The position numbers were made by a program, and so were the translations under genes. From positions 11,227 to 29,006 of the forward strand of contig DUCW01000061.1 in the NCBI GenBank assembly GCA_012959595.1: a stretch of DNA of 17,780 nucleotides. The letters are read 5' to 3'. The notes under the pieces are model-generated. The model did no database searches, was not told the DNA's origin, and was given only the letters and a program-made list of their open reading frames with translations. This DNA is from Gemmatimonadota bacterium (lineage in GTDB: Bacteria > Gemmatimonadota > Gemmatimonadetes > Longimicrobiales > Gaopeijiaceae). The number at the start of each line of letters is the position of its first letter. Position 1 is the first letter of the stretch. Positions 1 through 7,769 of the stretch are shown piece after piece.

Positions 1-1040
1 ATACCTAATGGTTCAAGTAGTCTTCCCAAGGTATTAGCATGCTGCTCAGCTAATAGCTCCGTCGGAGCCATCAATGCCGCTTGATAGCCTCCCTCGACCG
101 CCAACAACATCGCAAAAAGACATACAATAGTTTTACCGGATCCGACATCCCCTTGAAGAAGCCTATTCATGCGTCTTGTCGAGCTCATATCTCCATAAAT
201 TTCACGTAGTACCTTGACCTGCCCCTCTGTCAGATCGAACGGCAATGAATCATGAAGAGATCCAATAAATTTATTGTCTCTTTGGAAAGATATGCCTGTG
301 TTTAGTGTTGTTTGACGATACCTTCCCATTGCATAGAGGACTTGTAAAAAAAAGAGCTCGTCAAAAGCCAGACGTCTCCGCCCTTGTTCCACATGCTCCA
401 TAGAGTCAGGCTTGTGCAAGGCCTGCAAGGCCTCCTGTATGCCCATCAAAGTAAGTTGCTTCAATTGAGAAGAGTCTAAGTATTCTTCCTCCACTATACT
501 ATCCAGAAGACTCTCTAAATTTTTCTCAAAAACACCTCTCAGCACCCACTGTTGAATCTCTTCGCTAGCCGGATAACTGACGAAAATATGACCAGTAGAC
601 AGCCCTTCTGCCTTTGCATCATTCCCCGACCGTCCTAGTACGACAAACTCTCTCGGTTGTAGCTGTCGGCCATGAAAAAATTTCACCGATCCTGTAGCCA
701 AGACAACATCACCGTCCTGTAATTTACGTTCGATCCATGGTTGCCCCGGCCAGGCACAGGTGATCATTCCAGATTCATCCTGCAAAACCGCCTGGAAAAT
801 CTGCAGACGGCTCTTAGTAGAAATAACCCCCCTTGATCGCACTGTTCCAATTACTGTGGCTTCGGACCCCACTTCAAGACTTTCTACGGGTTGGATAGTT
901 GAAGCATCGTCATATCTCCGGGGTCCGTGGTACAGCAGATCTCTCGCTGTAAATATTCCCATACGTCCTAGTGCTTCGGACCGACTTGGTCCTACCCCTT
1001 TCAAAAATTGGACTGGTTTGTTGAGTTTAAAGTAAGTCAC
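1..1040 (-). CDS. recG: RecG ATP-dependent DNA helicase, N-terminal half (cut by left edge)
   Basis: RecG is a branched-DNA helicase that remodels stalled replication forks and Holliday junctions. The frame is open from GTG at 1040 to the window edge, giving 346 codons of a protein usually near 690 residues. Visible in order are the early LKGVGP segment typical of RecG, an OB-fold wedge region (about residues 60-155), the linker ending in RRRLAFDELF, FDLTEGQ (Q-motif-like), the Walker A GDVGSGKT with its LLQ prefix, and motif Ia with PTELLAEQH. The helicase C-terminal lobe lies outside the window. An in-frame TGA sits immediately before the GTG, so no upstream start is possible, and AGGA about 10 bases upstream supports the GTG. 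The gene follows the VWA-like gene after 81 bases, in the same direction. The family assignment is secure from the motifs. Confidence 0.95.
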   Translation of the reverse strand, partial: MTYFKLNKPVQFLKGVGPSRSEALGRMGIFTARDLLYHGPRRYDDASTIQPVESLEVGSEATVIGTVRSRGVISTKSRLQIFQAVLQDESGMITCAWPGQPWIERKLQDGDVVLATGSVKFFHGRQLQPREFVVLGRSGNDAKAEGLSTGHIFVSYPASEEIQQWVLRGVFEKNLESLLDSIVEEEYLDSSQLKQLTLMGIQEALQALHKPDSMEHVEQGRRRLAFDELFFLQVLYAMGRYRQTTLNTGISFQRDNKFIGSLHDSLPFDLTEGQVKVLREIYGDMSSTRRMNRLLQGDVGSGKTIVCLFAMLLAVEGGYQAALMAPTELLAEQHANTLGRLLEPLG

Positions 1041-1072
1041 TCAATATCCATCCTGATGAACTCAACCAATTG

Positions 1073-1105
1073 CTATGTCGCAAGTTTATCATCCTTCTTT
1101 TTCAT
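1073..1105 (-). CDS. possible 10-codon leader peptide upstream of recG
   Basis: In the 81-base gap between the VWA-like gene and recG there is ATG at 1105 followed by ten codons (MKKKDDKLAT) and TAG. A GGAAGG ribosome-binding-like sequence lies 7 bases upstream. A second mini-frame (MDIE then TGA, 1051-1037) lies in the same frame and overlaps the recG GTG. Whether either is translated cannot be told from sequence. They could be chance, or could couple recG translation to the operon. Confidence 0.2.
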   Translation of the reverse strand: MKKKDDKLAT

Positions 1106-1121
1106 AATTAATCCTTCCAAC

Positions 1122-3098
1122 CTACCGAAGCCCTCCTTGCCTTCGTCCAATCCACTCCAGCGAAAGGAGAAACATCAGCAACAGGTAAGGGCTTATAAAT
1201 GTGTGCAAGGACCGACTAAAATTACCAATATTAGCAGCCGAAAATGATAGCTCACTTTTGACGCTCTCTAGATCTTTTGGCTGCTGGAACCATTCCAAAC
1301 TGTGATTCTCTATCCTGAAACGCCCAGTGCCTAGTACATCTCTAGTTTTAAAATCACTTGCTTGATAAGTATAATCCCCTGAGGGTAGCCCATCCGTCAC
1401 AAATCGGCCTCCATCATCGACAACGACAGTCAGTTCTCTGGTCGCAGTCTCATCTTCAGAGACTGCTAAATTGATGGTACTGCCAGCCAAACCAAACCCA
1501 GTCCACTCTATTGTCACATTTTCTCTCCAGACTCTCAAATCAGGTTCTACTGCATTTCGGTTCTCCAAAATTTCCGAAGCCATCAACCAACCTAAAACCC
1601 CAGCCCATAGCCGCCGGTAGATCTCACGACTAGATCCGCCCTTTGAAAACCATCTCCAAAAACCTGAAGCGAGAACTAGAGCTTTTCGTCCTTCGTCACT
1701 GTTAACCAAAACTAAAGGTGATTGGGTTTGACCAATACCATCTCGACGAAATTCTAATGGTCCCAGGTGGCTGCTAGGAACCGAGAGAGGGAGAACAGCA
1801 CTCAGAGGTGGTAGGAAAGAAAAATCTCCGCCAGATAGGGAAGCTGCTAAAGGTGAAGGCTTCAACCTATTTTCAAGATACCACTCGCCGTCTAAAACTC
1901 TTTCCTGAGTTGAAATTCCAAGGTCATTCGCAACTGTTCCATCTCTCAGAAATACCAAAGTAGCCTGACCCATTTGCACGGCTGCATGAACCCATTCAGG
2001 GGAATTGGCAGAGAAGCCGTGCACAACCAAGAACCTACTTCTTTCAACAGCTTCCCTGACTCTATACTCCTCCGCTATTGCTTCATCGGGCTCTGTGCCT
2101 TTCATGCTCAAGTACTGACCCTCACCTAGAGCCAAAAATCCCTCTGCAGATAATCCTGAGGCCTGTGACAACACAGGTAATAAAAACCGCGGCTCCCAAT
2201 CTGGCTCGAAAGAAACGAGTACTATTCCTTTATCTTCGGGAATAGTCTCAAAAAATGTGTATTTTTGATTGTCTAATTCAAAATCATCTGCCAGTATTTC
2301 TACCTCTACTCTGTACTTGATCCATCCTGGGTTCTTCGGTTCAGGAAGATCAATTATGAGATTTGATAATCTTCCTTCGGATACAGCTTCCATCTCTTCG
2401 ACTGCCACCGAGGTTTCCTCTTGGAAAATTTGGACCTTTATCTTGTCTCTTTCCCCTAATCCCTCAGAAAAAACCGATACTTCAGCAAAAATCGACTCAT
2501 CGGAACGAATGTTCCTAGAAATACTAAAATCTCTTACACCTACATTCCGTCTTTTCGAATCTACACGCTCGAATCTTACATCAACGGGAGAGTCCTCAAT
2601 ATAAGAACGTATGTCTTCCAGATCATCATCTATTCTAAAATCAGAAAAGATTATAGCCTCAGAGGCTCCAACCTCTGCTGCTCTAATCAAAGCTGGACCT
2701 AGTTTCGAAGAACCCTCGTTAAACTGAACCAATTCTAGGGAATCCATCGGGATAAACCGTGGCCTTTCCCCAAACAACAAAATACGAGAAGGAGTCTCCC
2801 TTAGATCCTCCAGCTTTTCAATGATCTTGTCCAAAGGACCATTTTGTGATTGACTACTGGACTTCATACTCAGGGATCCATCCACAAGTATCCAACTAGT
2901 TTGGGAGTCTATCCCGGTTCTGGACACAGGTATGAGGGGATCCCAGATCAGTATCAAAACTACACTAAGGATTAAAAACCTAAGGCCTGCAAGCCATCTC
3001 CAGGCAGGGATGGGAAGTTCACGGCGTGAATATACCCAAAAGGAAAACAACCCGGCACAAATCACGAGTCCGGTCAAGATTGCTCCAGAAAGAGTCAC
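1122..3098 (-). CDS. membrane protein with VWA-like (MIDAS-type) domain, function unknown
   Basis: This 658-residue protein has two predicted membrane segments near the N terminus (about 7-23 and 36-54), a large middle region and one membrane segment near the C terminus (about 636-651). Immediately after the second segment is V-D-G-S-L-S (residues 72-77). This fits the DxSxS metal-adhesion motif of von Willebrand A domains, with a later FSDFR (151-155) that could supply the next MIDAS aspartate. The arrangement resembles BatA-like and other membrane-anchored VWA proteins, but the remaining 400 residues show no motif I can name. The start is GTG at 3098, overlapping the stop of the upstream endopeptidase gene as GTGA, with GGAG 4 bases ahead, so translation is probably coupled. 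The link to ftsZ and an endopeptidase suggests an envelope role, but this is inference. Confidence 0.72.
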   Translation of the reverse strand: MTLSGAILTGLVICAGLFSFWVYSRRELPIPAWRWLAGLRFLILSVVLILIWDPLIPVSRTGIDSQTSWILVDGSLSMKSSSQSQNGPLDKIIEKLEDLRETPSRILLFGERPRFIPMDSLELVQFNEGSSKLGPALIRAAEVGASEAIIFSDFRIDDDLEDIRSYIEDSPVDVRFERVDSKRRNVGVRDFSISRNIRSDESIFAEVSVFSEGLGERDKIKVQIFQEETSVAVEEMEAVSEGRLSNLIIDLPEPKNPGWIKYRVEVEILADDFELDNQKYTFFETIPEDKGIVLVSFEPDWEPRFLLPVLSQASGLSAEGFLALGEGQYLSMKGTEPDEAIAEEYRVREAVERSRFLVVHGFSANSPEWVHAAVQMGQATLVFLRDGTVANDLGISTQERVLDGEWYLENRLKPSPLAASLSGGDFSFLPPLSAVLPLSVPSSHLGPLEFRRDGIGQTQSPLVLVNSDEGRKALVLASGFWRWFSKGGSSREIYRRLWAGVLGWLMASEILENRNAVEPDLRVWRENVTIEWTGFGLAGSTINLAVSEDETATRELTVVVDDGGRFVTDGLPSGDYTYQASDFKTRDVLGTGRFRIENHSLEWFQQPKDLESVKSELSFSAANIGNFSRSLHTFISPYLLLMFLLSLEWIGRRQGGLR

Positions 3099-4402
3099 CG
3101 CACTCCCGAATTTGACTGATTGTCAATATTTCCAGGTTTCTCCGAACTCATTGGATCAAAAGCCAGCCCTTTCAGGAAAGCCATCCTCCCACTGCTTTGT
3201 AGTTGCCATATGTCCCACTGATCCTCCGGAACCGGATCACCAGATGGAAGATCAATACCCAAGGGATCTTCATGACGCCCATGAAGTAACATTTCATAAT
3301 GCAGATGAGGACCGGTGGCCAAGCCAGTCATACCAACATACCCAATAACATCTCCCTGTTTGATCCTACTACCCACTGTGATTCCTGAGGAAAAACCATT
3401 CATGTGGGCATACCTGGTGGTCCATCCATTTGGATGTTGAATATCAATCCTATTCCCATAAGTAGACCCTCTAGCTCTATGAACTACCACCCCATTCCCC
3501 GTGGATTGGATAGGTGTTCCTGTTGGTGCAGCGTAATCTACACCCCTATGAGCACGCCATGTCCTGAGAACAGGATGAAGGCGATTATTAGTGAAACGAC
3601 TGGAAATACGGTGGCGTAGTTCAATGGGGCTGAGCAAGAAAGCACTTTTAACCGATTTCCCATCTAGGTCGTAATAAGTTCCTTCTCCATCCTCGTTAGG
3701 ATCGAACCATACAGCAGTATAACTTCTATCACGGTTAACAAGCTCGGCAGCAAGCACATGCCCTGTTCGCATAGTACCACCTGCCCGCACTTCCCTCTGA
3801 AAAGCAAACCGATATGAATCTCCCGATTGAATCTGACGGACAAAATCAATCTGCCACTTAAAAACATCATTCAGTTCAAGAACTAACTTTTCACGATCCG
3901 TTGGATCGACTTGAGACAGATGACTATTCCCCAGCAGAGAGTTCCAGAGTGACGATTGGATCTCACCCGAAGCCCATATCGTATCTAGCGTGGTCGGGGT
4001 GCTAATCAGTTGGGAGACCCATGACTCGCTACGCGAGAACAACTTCACAGACTCATCAGCGTTTAAGGTGACTTCCACCGATTTAGGACCTGTTAAATCT
4101 CCGCGCACACTTCGCACTGTAACAGTAGTCCCCTCACGTACCCGTCTTGGGTCGATATGTGTGCGTAATTCGGACAACAAAGCATCCTGATCGTTGGGGT
4201 TCAAAAACTTAGTGAAAAGATCTCCCAAAGTCTGATCTGCTTTCAACTCGTAGACAAATTCATCTTCGCGAAGCTCCGCAGAAATTGGATAATCAAGTTC
4301 AATCGTGGGTAGCTTCCTTCCTCGACCTGAGAGGATCAAACCCAATAGCACAAGTAATCCAACACCACGGAGCAATGAAATAACCCTAAGGTTTTGAGAC
4401 AC
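3095..4402 (-). CDS. M23-family murein endopeptidase, MepM-like
   Basis: This is a 435-residue envelope peptidoglycan hydrolase, predicted to cut peptide cross-links. A single hydrophobic segment (about 8-25) anchors or exports it. Residues 45-260 match the layout of MepM/Csd3 enzymes: an OapA/LysM-like domain, then a region with FKWQIDFVRQIQSGDSYRF. The LytM catalytic domain begins at ISSRFTNNRLHPVL and holds H285-R-G-V-D289, YAH333 and GPH366LH368YE. The zinc ligands are predicted to be H285, D289 and H368. All catalytic positions are intact. The start is GTG at 4402 with GGAGG 7 bases upstream. The gene follows ftsZ after 103 bases and overlaps the next gene by 4 bases. Endopeptidases of this type open the wall during growth or septation, which suits its place beside ftsZ. 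Confidence 0.9.
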   Translation of the reverse strand: MSQNLRVISLLRGVGLLVLLGLILSGRGRKLPTIELDYPISAELREDEFVYELKADQTLGDLFTKFLNPNDQDALLSELRTHIDPRRVREGTTVTVRSVRGDLTGPKSVEVTLNADESVKLFSRSESWVSQLISTPTTLDTIWASGEIQSSLWNSLLGNSHLSQVDPTDREKLVLELNDVFKWQIDFVRQIQSGDSYRFAFQREVRAGGTMRTGHVLAAELVNRDRSYTAVWFDPNEDGEGTYYDLDGKSVKSAFLLSPIELRHRISSRFTNNRLHPVLRTWRAHRGVDYAAPTGTPIQSTGNGVVVHRARGSTYGNRIDIQHPNGWTTRYAHMNGFSSGITVGSRIKQGDVIGYVGMTGLATGPHLHYEMLLHGRHEDPLGIDLPSGDPVPEDQWDIWQLQSSGRMAFLKGLAFDPMSSEKPGNIDNQSNSGVR

Positions 4403-4409
4403 TAGACTT

Positions 4410-4414
4410 CCTCC
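4410..4414 (-). promoter_or_regulatory. ribosome binding site of the M23 endopeptidase gene
   Basis: GGAGG on the minus strand, 7 bases before GTG 4402. It fixes the non-ATG start of the endopeptidase gene. Confidence 0.7.
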
Positions 4415-4439
4415 AGACCCAAAACCAACTCTGAATCCT

Positions 4440-4464
4440 TAGTAGAGAAAAAAGTTCTCTACCA
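4440..4464 (-). other. intergenic hairpin between ftsZ and the M23 gene
   Basis: In the 103-base spacer (4403-4505), GTAGAGAA (4442-4449) is matched by its exact inverse TTCTCTAC (4455-4462) across a 5-base loop. Read on the minus strand it extends by one G-U and one U-A pair to about 10 base pairs. No U-run follows, so it is not a standard intrinsic terminator. It could weaken readthrough, stabilise an upstream mRNA end or be an RNA processing site. The hairpin is seen directly; its role is inference. Confidence 0.5.
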
Positions 4465-4505
4465 TCACATAAACTATCACTTCCACCCAAACAATGGAGT
4501 AGCAA

Positions 4506-5717
4506 TCAGTCCATTTGCCTGCGGATGAAGGTCGGTACGTCGAGCTCACCAATTTCTTGATGTGTAATAATGCTCTCATTAAGAGGGGTCAATGGAACTA
4601 CTGTAGGAAGATTTTCTTCACCCCCCACACCCTCTACCATTTCTCCTTCCAAGACATGTACCCTAACAGGACGCTGAACCTGTGTTCTGTTCTGATTAAC
4701 TGCAATAGCTGGAATCTCTACCGATCGAGAGACTTCAGCACGCTCCGCCTGAATCACATCATCAAAACCCGTTGCTATCACCGTCACTCTGACCTGACCT
4801 TTAAGCTTTTTATCATGGACCATCCCGAAAATGATCTCTGATTCCTCTCCTACTTCATCGTGTATGATAGTGGATATTTTATGTACTTCATCAATGGCCA
4901 AGTCCATACCCCCAGTAATATTGATTAGGACGCCTCTGGCACCCTTTATAGACACCTCATCCAAAAGAGGAGAGGAGATAGCTTCTTGAGCAGCCTCCTG
5001 GGCTCTGTCCTCCCCTTCTCCGAATCCAGAACCCATCAAGGCAGGTCCACGAGATGCCATTATTGTACGAACATCCGCAAAATCAACATTCACTTCCCCA
5101 GAATTTCTTATCAGATCACTTATTCCTCTTGTAGCATTTAGTAAAACTTCATCAGCCTTTTTTAAAGCATCTCCAAACGATGTTCCCTGAGGCACCACAG
5201 ACATAAGACGATTGTTAGGAACAACAATCATAGTGTCTACACTTCTGCGTAATTCGGCAATTCCTTGTTCTGCTTGCCGTTCCCTTGTTTTGCCTTCAAA
5301 CGAAAACGGTTTGGATACTACGCCGACAGTTAAAGCTCCCATTTCTCGAGCGATCTCACCTACAATCGGAGCCGCGCCCGTACCTGTGCCACCCCCCATA
5401 CCAGCAGCTACAAACACCAAATCTGCTCCTTCTAGCACTCGACGAATCTCTTCATCACTTTCAGCAATGGCCTGTCGCCCAATTTCAGGTCGAGCTCCAG
5501 CCCCTAGTCCGCGTGTTAAATTTTGCCCTAACTGAACAGTGACAGGAGCTCTGGACCTCCTGAGAGCCTGAGCGTCCGTATTAGCCGCAATGAATTCCAC
5601 ACCTTCTAAATCTTCATCAATCATCCTGTTTACTGCATTACCTCCAGCTCCACCCACACCAATGACCTTCATACGGGCACTCTGAAGTTCTGTATCTTCA
5701 AATTCAAATTTTTTCAT
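4506..5717 (-). CDS. ftsZ: cell division protein FtsZ
   Basis: FtsZ is the tubulin-like GTPase that polymerises into the Z ring at midcell. The protein has 403 residues, an ordinary length. The N-terminal GTP-binding core has GVGGAGGNAVNRM (about 20-32), NTDAQAL (46-52) and the tubulin signature GMGGGTGTG (106-114). The T7 synergy loop NVDFADVR (211-218) carries the catalytic aspartates D213 and D216. The C-terminal linker is short (about 60 residues). It ends in DVPTFIRRQMD, the conserved peptide that binds FtsA. The start ATG has GGGAG 9 bases upstream. It follows ftsA after 42 bases and is the last canonical dcw gene here. Nothing unusual is seen. Confidence 0.98.
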   Translation of the reverse strand: MKKFEFEDTELQSARMKVIGVGGAGGNAVNRMIDEDLEGVEFIAANTDAQALRRSRAPVTVQLGQNLTRGLGAGARPEIGRQAIAESDEEIRRVLEGADLVFVAAGMGGGTGTGAAPIVGEIAREMGALTVGVVSKPFSFEGKTRERQAEQGIAELRRSVDTMIVVPNNRLMSVVPQGTSFGDALKKADEVLLNATRGISDLIRNSGEVNVDFADVRTIMASRGPALMGSGFGEGEDRAQEAAQEAISSPLLDEVSIKGARGVLINITGGMDLAIDEVHKISTIIHDEVGEESEIIFGMVHDKKLKGQVRVTVIATGFDDVIQAERAEVSRSVEIPAIAVNQNRTQVQRPVRVHVLEGEMVEGVGGEENLPTVVPLTPLNESIITHQEIGELDVPTFIRRQMD

Positions 5718-5759
5718 CAGTCAACACTCCCACGAGAAGGTAAAAAATAAAACGTACCA

Positions 5760-6071
5760 TTAAAAAAATTCCCTCAACCATTTTCTTGTCTTACCTATCA
5801 AACCAGAAGAAAGATTAGAAGAGCCAAGACCTGTTTTCTTATATCGATCAAACCCGCTCAGAACCAATCCTACAGCGGTCGAAAATTTTGGTCTTGCTAC
5901 GGAGTCAGCTATTCCTGCTAGTTCTTCTCCAGGAAAACCATTCCGCACTGGAGCAGCGAAAACCTGTTGTGCTAGGTTGTTAATTCCCTGAAGAGCAGAT
6001 GCACCTCCAGAGAGAACAATTCCAGGAAACAAATCCCCTGCACTTTGTGTGAGAATAGGGATCCAGTTTCG
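5760..6071 (-). CDS. ftsA: FtsA C-terminal part, separated by a frameshift
   Basis: This frame is open from just after a TGA at 6074-6072 to TAA at 5760. It continues FtsA after the break: DLFPGIVLSGGASALQGI is the second phosphate-binding and adenosine region of the actin-like fold. FSTAVGLVLSGFDRY is the conserved end of that domain. The last residues, GLIGKTRKWLREFF, form an amphipathic helix like the FtsA membrane-targeting sequence. A TTG at 6032 could be read as a start but no good ribosome binding site supports it, so this is best treated as the 3' part of ftsA rather than a separate gene. Its conservation argues that the intact gene is functional in the organism. Confidence 0.85.
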   Translation of the reverse strand, partial: RNWIPILTQSAGDLFPGIVLSGGASALQGINNLAQQVFAAPVRNGFPGEELAGIADSVARPKFSTAVGLVLSGFDRYKKTGLGSSNLSSGLIGKTRKWLREFF

Positions 6072-7032
6072 TCACGCATGAACAATGGAGGTATTCACTC
6101 CTAGGGATGAGGGGAGCCATAACCAACAACTCATCCATACGAGCCTCTATCACGTGAGCTATTAGCTCTCTGGCTATCTGGCGAGTCTGTCCGCCGCCGA
6201 GCCCAGGCAACTCGATCATCTCTTTTGGGTCAACCATCTGTGAGCATGCTACTCCAAACATTTCCTTAGTTTTCTTTGCTTCTGCAAATGGAATCGATAA
6301 GCCCTGGACTAGATCATTAGTGACCGTGACTCCTCCTAACGGAAGAACCGCGAGATGCCTGATTTCACCATCGAAGTAGGCAGCTATGTTAGTAGTGGCA
6401 TCCCCTATTTCTAGAGCGACTCCTACTTCCTTCTCATCTACCGTCAGAACAGACCTTGCCGCTGCCAGCGGTTCCAAGATTAAATCTTCCACCTGGTAAC
6501 CAGCCCTATGAACAGATCTTCTAATGTTTTCTGCGGCCAGCGCTGCCACAGTCACCAAGTATAATTCTGCTTCTAGTCTTGTACCCCTCATTCCTACAGG
6601 ATCTTTGATGCCCCTCTGCCCATCCACTATGTACTCCTGTGGAATCGCATGAATTAGTTCACGGTCAGGAGGGAATGCCACCGCCCTTGCCACTTCATGA
6701 ACTCTTTCTATGTCATGTCTAGAAATTTCATCGCCCTGAACGGCAACTATACCTGGTGACATCATGGCCTGTATTTTATCACCTCTAATACCAACGTAGA
6801 CTCTGTCCACTTCTACACCGGCCATCAGTTCTGCCTCAGCCAGGGCTGCTCTTATGGATTCTGTGGTCTCATCAATGTGGGTAATCACTTCCTGCATACC
6901 GACAGTCCTCGCTTGTCCGACTCCCAATATATTGATCTCTCTTCTCAGGATTGGATCTTGAGGGACTTCGGCAATCACCGCACAAGTCTTAGTCGTTCCC
7001 AAATCTACACTAGCTATGAGGATAGGATTCAC
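5980..7032 (-). CDS. ftsA: cell division protein FtsA, N-terminal part (frame broken near 6095)
   Basis: FtsA is the actin-like ATPase that tethers FtsZ to the inner membrane. This frame holds the first three quarters: SVDLGTTKTCA (about 8-18, phosphate 1), the SHS2/1C region with YVGIRGDKIQAM, a conserved HAIPQEYIVDG, the ALEIGDATTNIA phosphate-2-like loop and EARMDELLVM. After that the frame drifts into residues with no FtsA character (to about 5980), while FtsA resumes in another frame. The middle piece RDETGS is in the third frame (6076-6059). Adding one A near 6094-6095 and one C near 6058-6060 would give one 424-residue frame, the usual FtsA length. The start is GTG at 7032, overlapping the ftsQ stop as GTGA, with GGAG 7 bases upstream. 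Confidence 0.92.
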   Translation of the reverse strand: MNPILIASVDLGTTKTCAVIAEVPQDPILRREINILGVGQARTVGMQEVITHIDETTESIRAALAEAELMAGVEVDRVYVGIRGDKIQAMMSPGIVAVQGDEISRHDIERVHEVARAVAFPPDRELIHAIPQEYIVDGQRGIKDPVGMRGTRLEAELYLVTVAALAAENIRRSVHRAGYQVEDLILEPLAAARSVLTVDEKEVGVALEIGDATTNIAAYFDGEIRHLAVLPLGGVTVTNDLVQGLSIPFAEAKKTKEMFGVACSQMVDPKEMIELPGLGGGQTRQIARELIAHVIEARMDELLVMAPLIPRSEYLHCSCVTKLDPYSHTKCRGFVSWNCSLWRCICSSGN

Positions 7033-7769
7033 GGTCTGTCTCCTTCCTCATAAGAAACCACAACTTGATCTTCAAATCTCAGGTCAATCACTATGGCGAC
7101 ATCTGAAAACTGACGTTTTTTCGCATCTGCCAAAGCAGTTAAACCCGCATTTAATGTTTGCTTCAACAAAGGCGGCCTGAATCGGACCACAACATCTCTA
7201 TCTAAAATCGCCTCAGCGTTTCCATCACCGTCAATCGATATCTCCGACAACTCTCTTACAAAGGAGGGACTGTCAGAGACCAATCTATCCAATTCCAACG
7301 CCATAGCCCTGATCTGAATCCCTTCTAACCCAGCTCCCTGGCCTCTTTCTATCCTCATAAGGGGCAGGTTAAAATGATACTGTCCTGGATCCAAAGGCAG
7401 GGTGTTTCCTTCCCTGTCGACAGGTCTCAGTAACGGACCAGCCAGTAATGCAAGAGGGATTTTTTCTTCTACGGTCAGAACAACCCTAGATCGCCACCAC
7501 CACTTATTCTCAACACTGGCTTCAAGGATCATTTCATGTTCTTCCAATAAAAGCTCTACCTGACTCAAATCATCAAGGACACTAGTGTTTAAAGGGAATG
7601 AAGCAATTTCCATGATGACTTCGTCCGTCAGGTACATGTTCCCGACAACTTGAAAATCTCTTGCTTTAAAGAAATCCGATCTTCTCAAGTACTCTGAGCT
7701 CCGTTGAGCACCAACCACTCCTATAGCGAGAACACAGAGAGCGAGTAACATTTTCAGATGTCTACTCAT
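7029..7769 (-). CDS. ftsQ: cell division protein FtsQ/DivIB
   Basis: FtsQ is a bitopic divisome protein that links the early ring to FtsW/FtsI. It has a short cytoplasmic tail, one membrane segment (LKMLLALCVLAIGVVGAQ), then a POTRA domain beginning at the characteristic FQVVGNMYLTDEVI, and a beta domain. An arginine- and tryptophan-rich ENKWWWRSRVVLTVEEKIP segment fits the FtsQ beta-domain start. The start chosen is ATG at 7769, with GGTGG 5 bases upstream; GTG at 7781 would add four residues (MVVS). Either start overlaps the end of murC. Its stop overlaps the ftsA start by 4 bases. Length (about 246 residues) and the place between murC and ftsA support the call. Confidence 0.92.
   Translation of the reverse strand: MSRHLKMLLALCVLAIGVVGAQRSSEYLRRSDFFKARDFQVVGNMYLTDEVIMEIASFPLNTSVLDDLSQVELLLEEHEMILEASVENKWWWRSRVVLTVEEKIPLALLAGPLLRPVDREGNTLPLDPGQYHFNLPLMRIERGQGAGLEGIQIRAMALELDRLVSDSPSFVRELSEISIDGDGNAEAILDRDVVVRFRPPLLKQTLNAGLTALADAKKRQFSDVAIVIDLRFEDQVVVSYEEGDRP

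Noticed and set aside
2932..3348. 138-residue plus-strand frame spanning the M23/VWA gene junction
   Set aside because: It covers two intact genes on the other strand and resembles no known protein.
4464..4500. Possible promoter in the ftsZ-M23 spacer (minus-strand TTGTTT, 17 bases, TATGTG)
   Set aside because: The -10 element matches only half of the consensus, and such a match is expected by chance in this composition.
5212..5535. Long plus-strand frames inside ftsZ
   Set aside because: They are antisense shadows of a strongly conserved gene. No ribosome site or family resemblance was seen.
5718..5759. T-rich run after ftsA as a terminator
   Set aside because: No stem precedes the run, and ftsZ follows immediately with a good ribosome site, so transcription most likely continues.
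5760..6032. Separate small gene starting at TTG 6032
   Set aside because: Its whole content is the C-terminal quarter of FtsA, conserved upstream of the TTG as well, so it is a frameshifted piece and not an independent gene.
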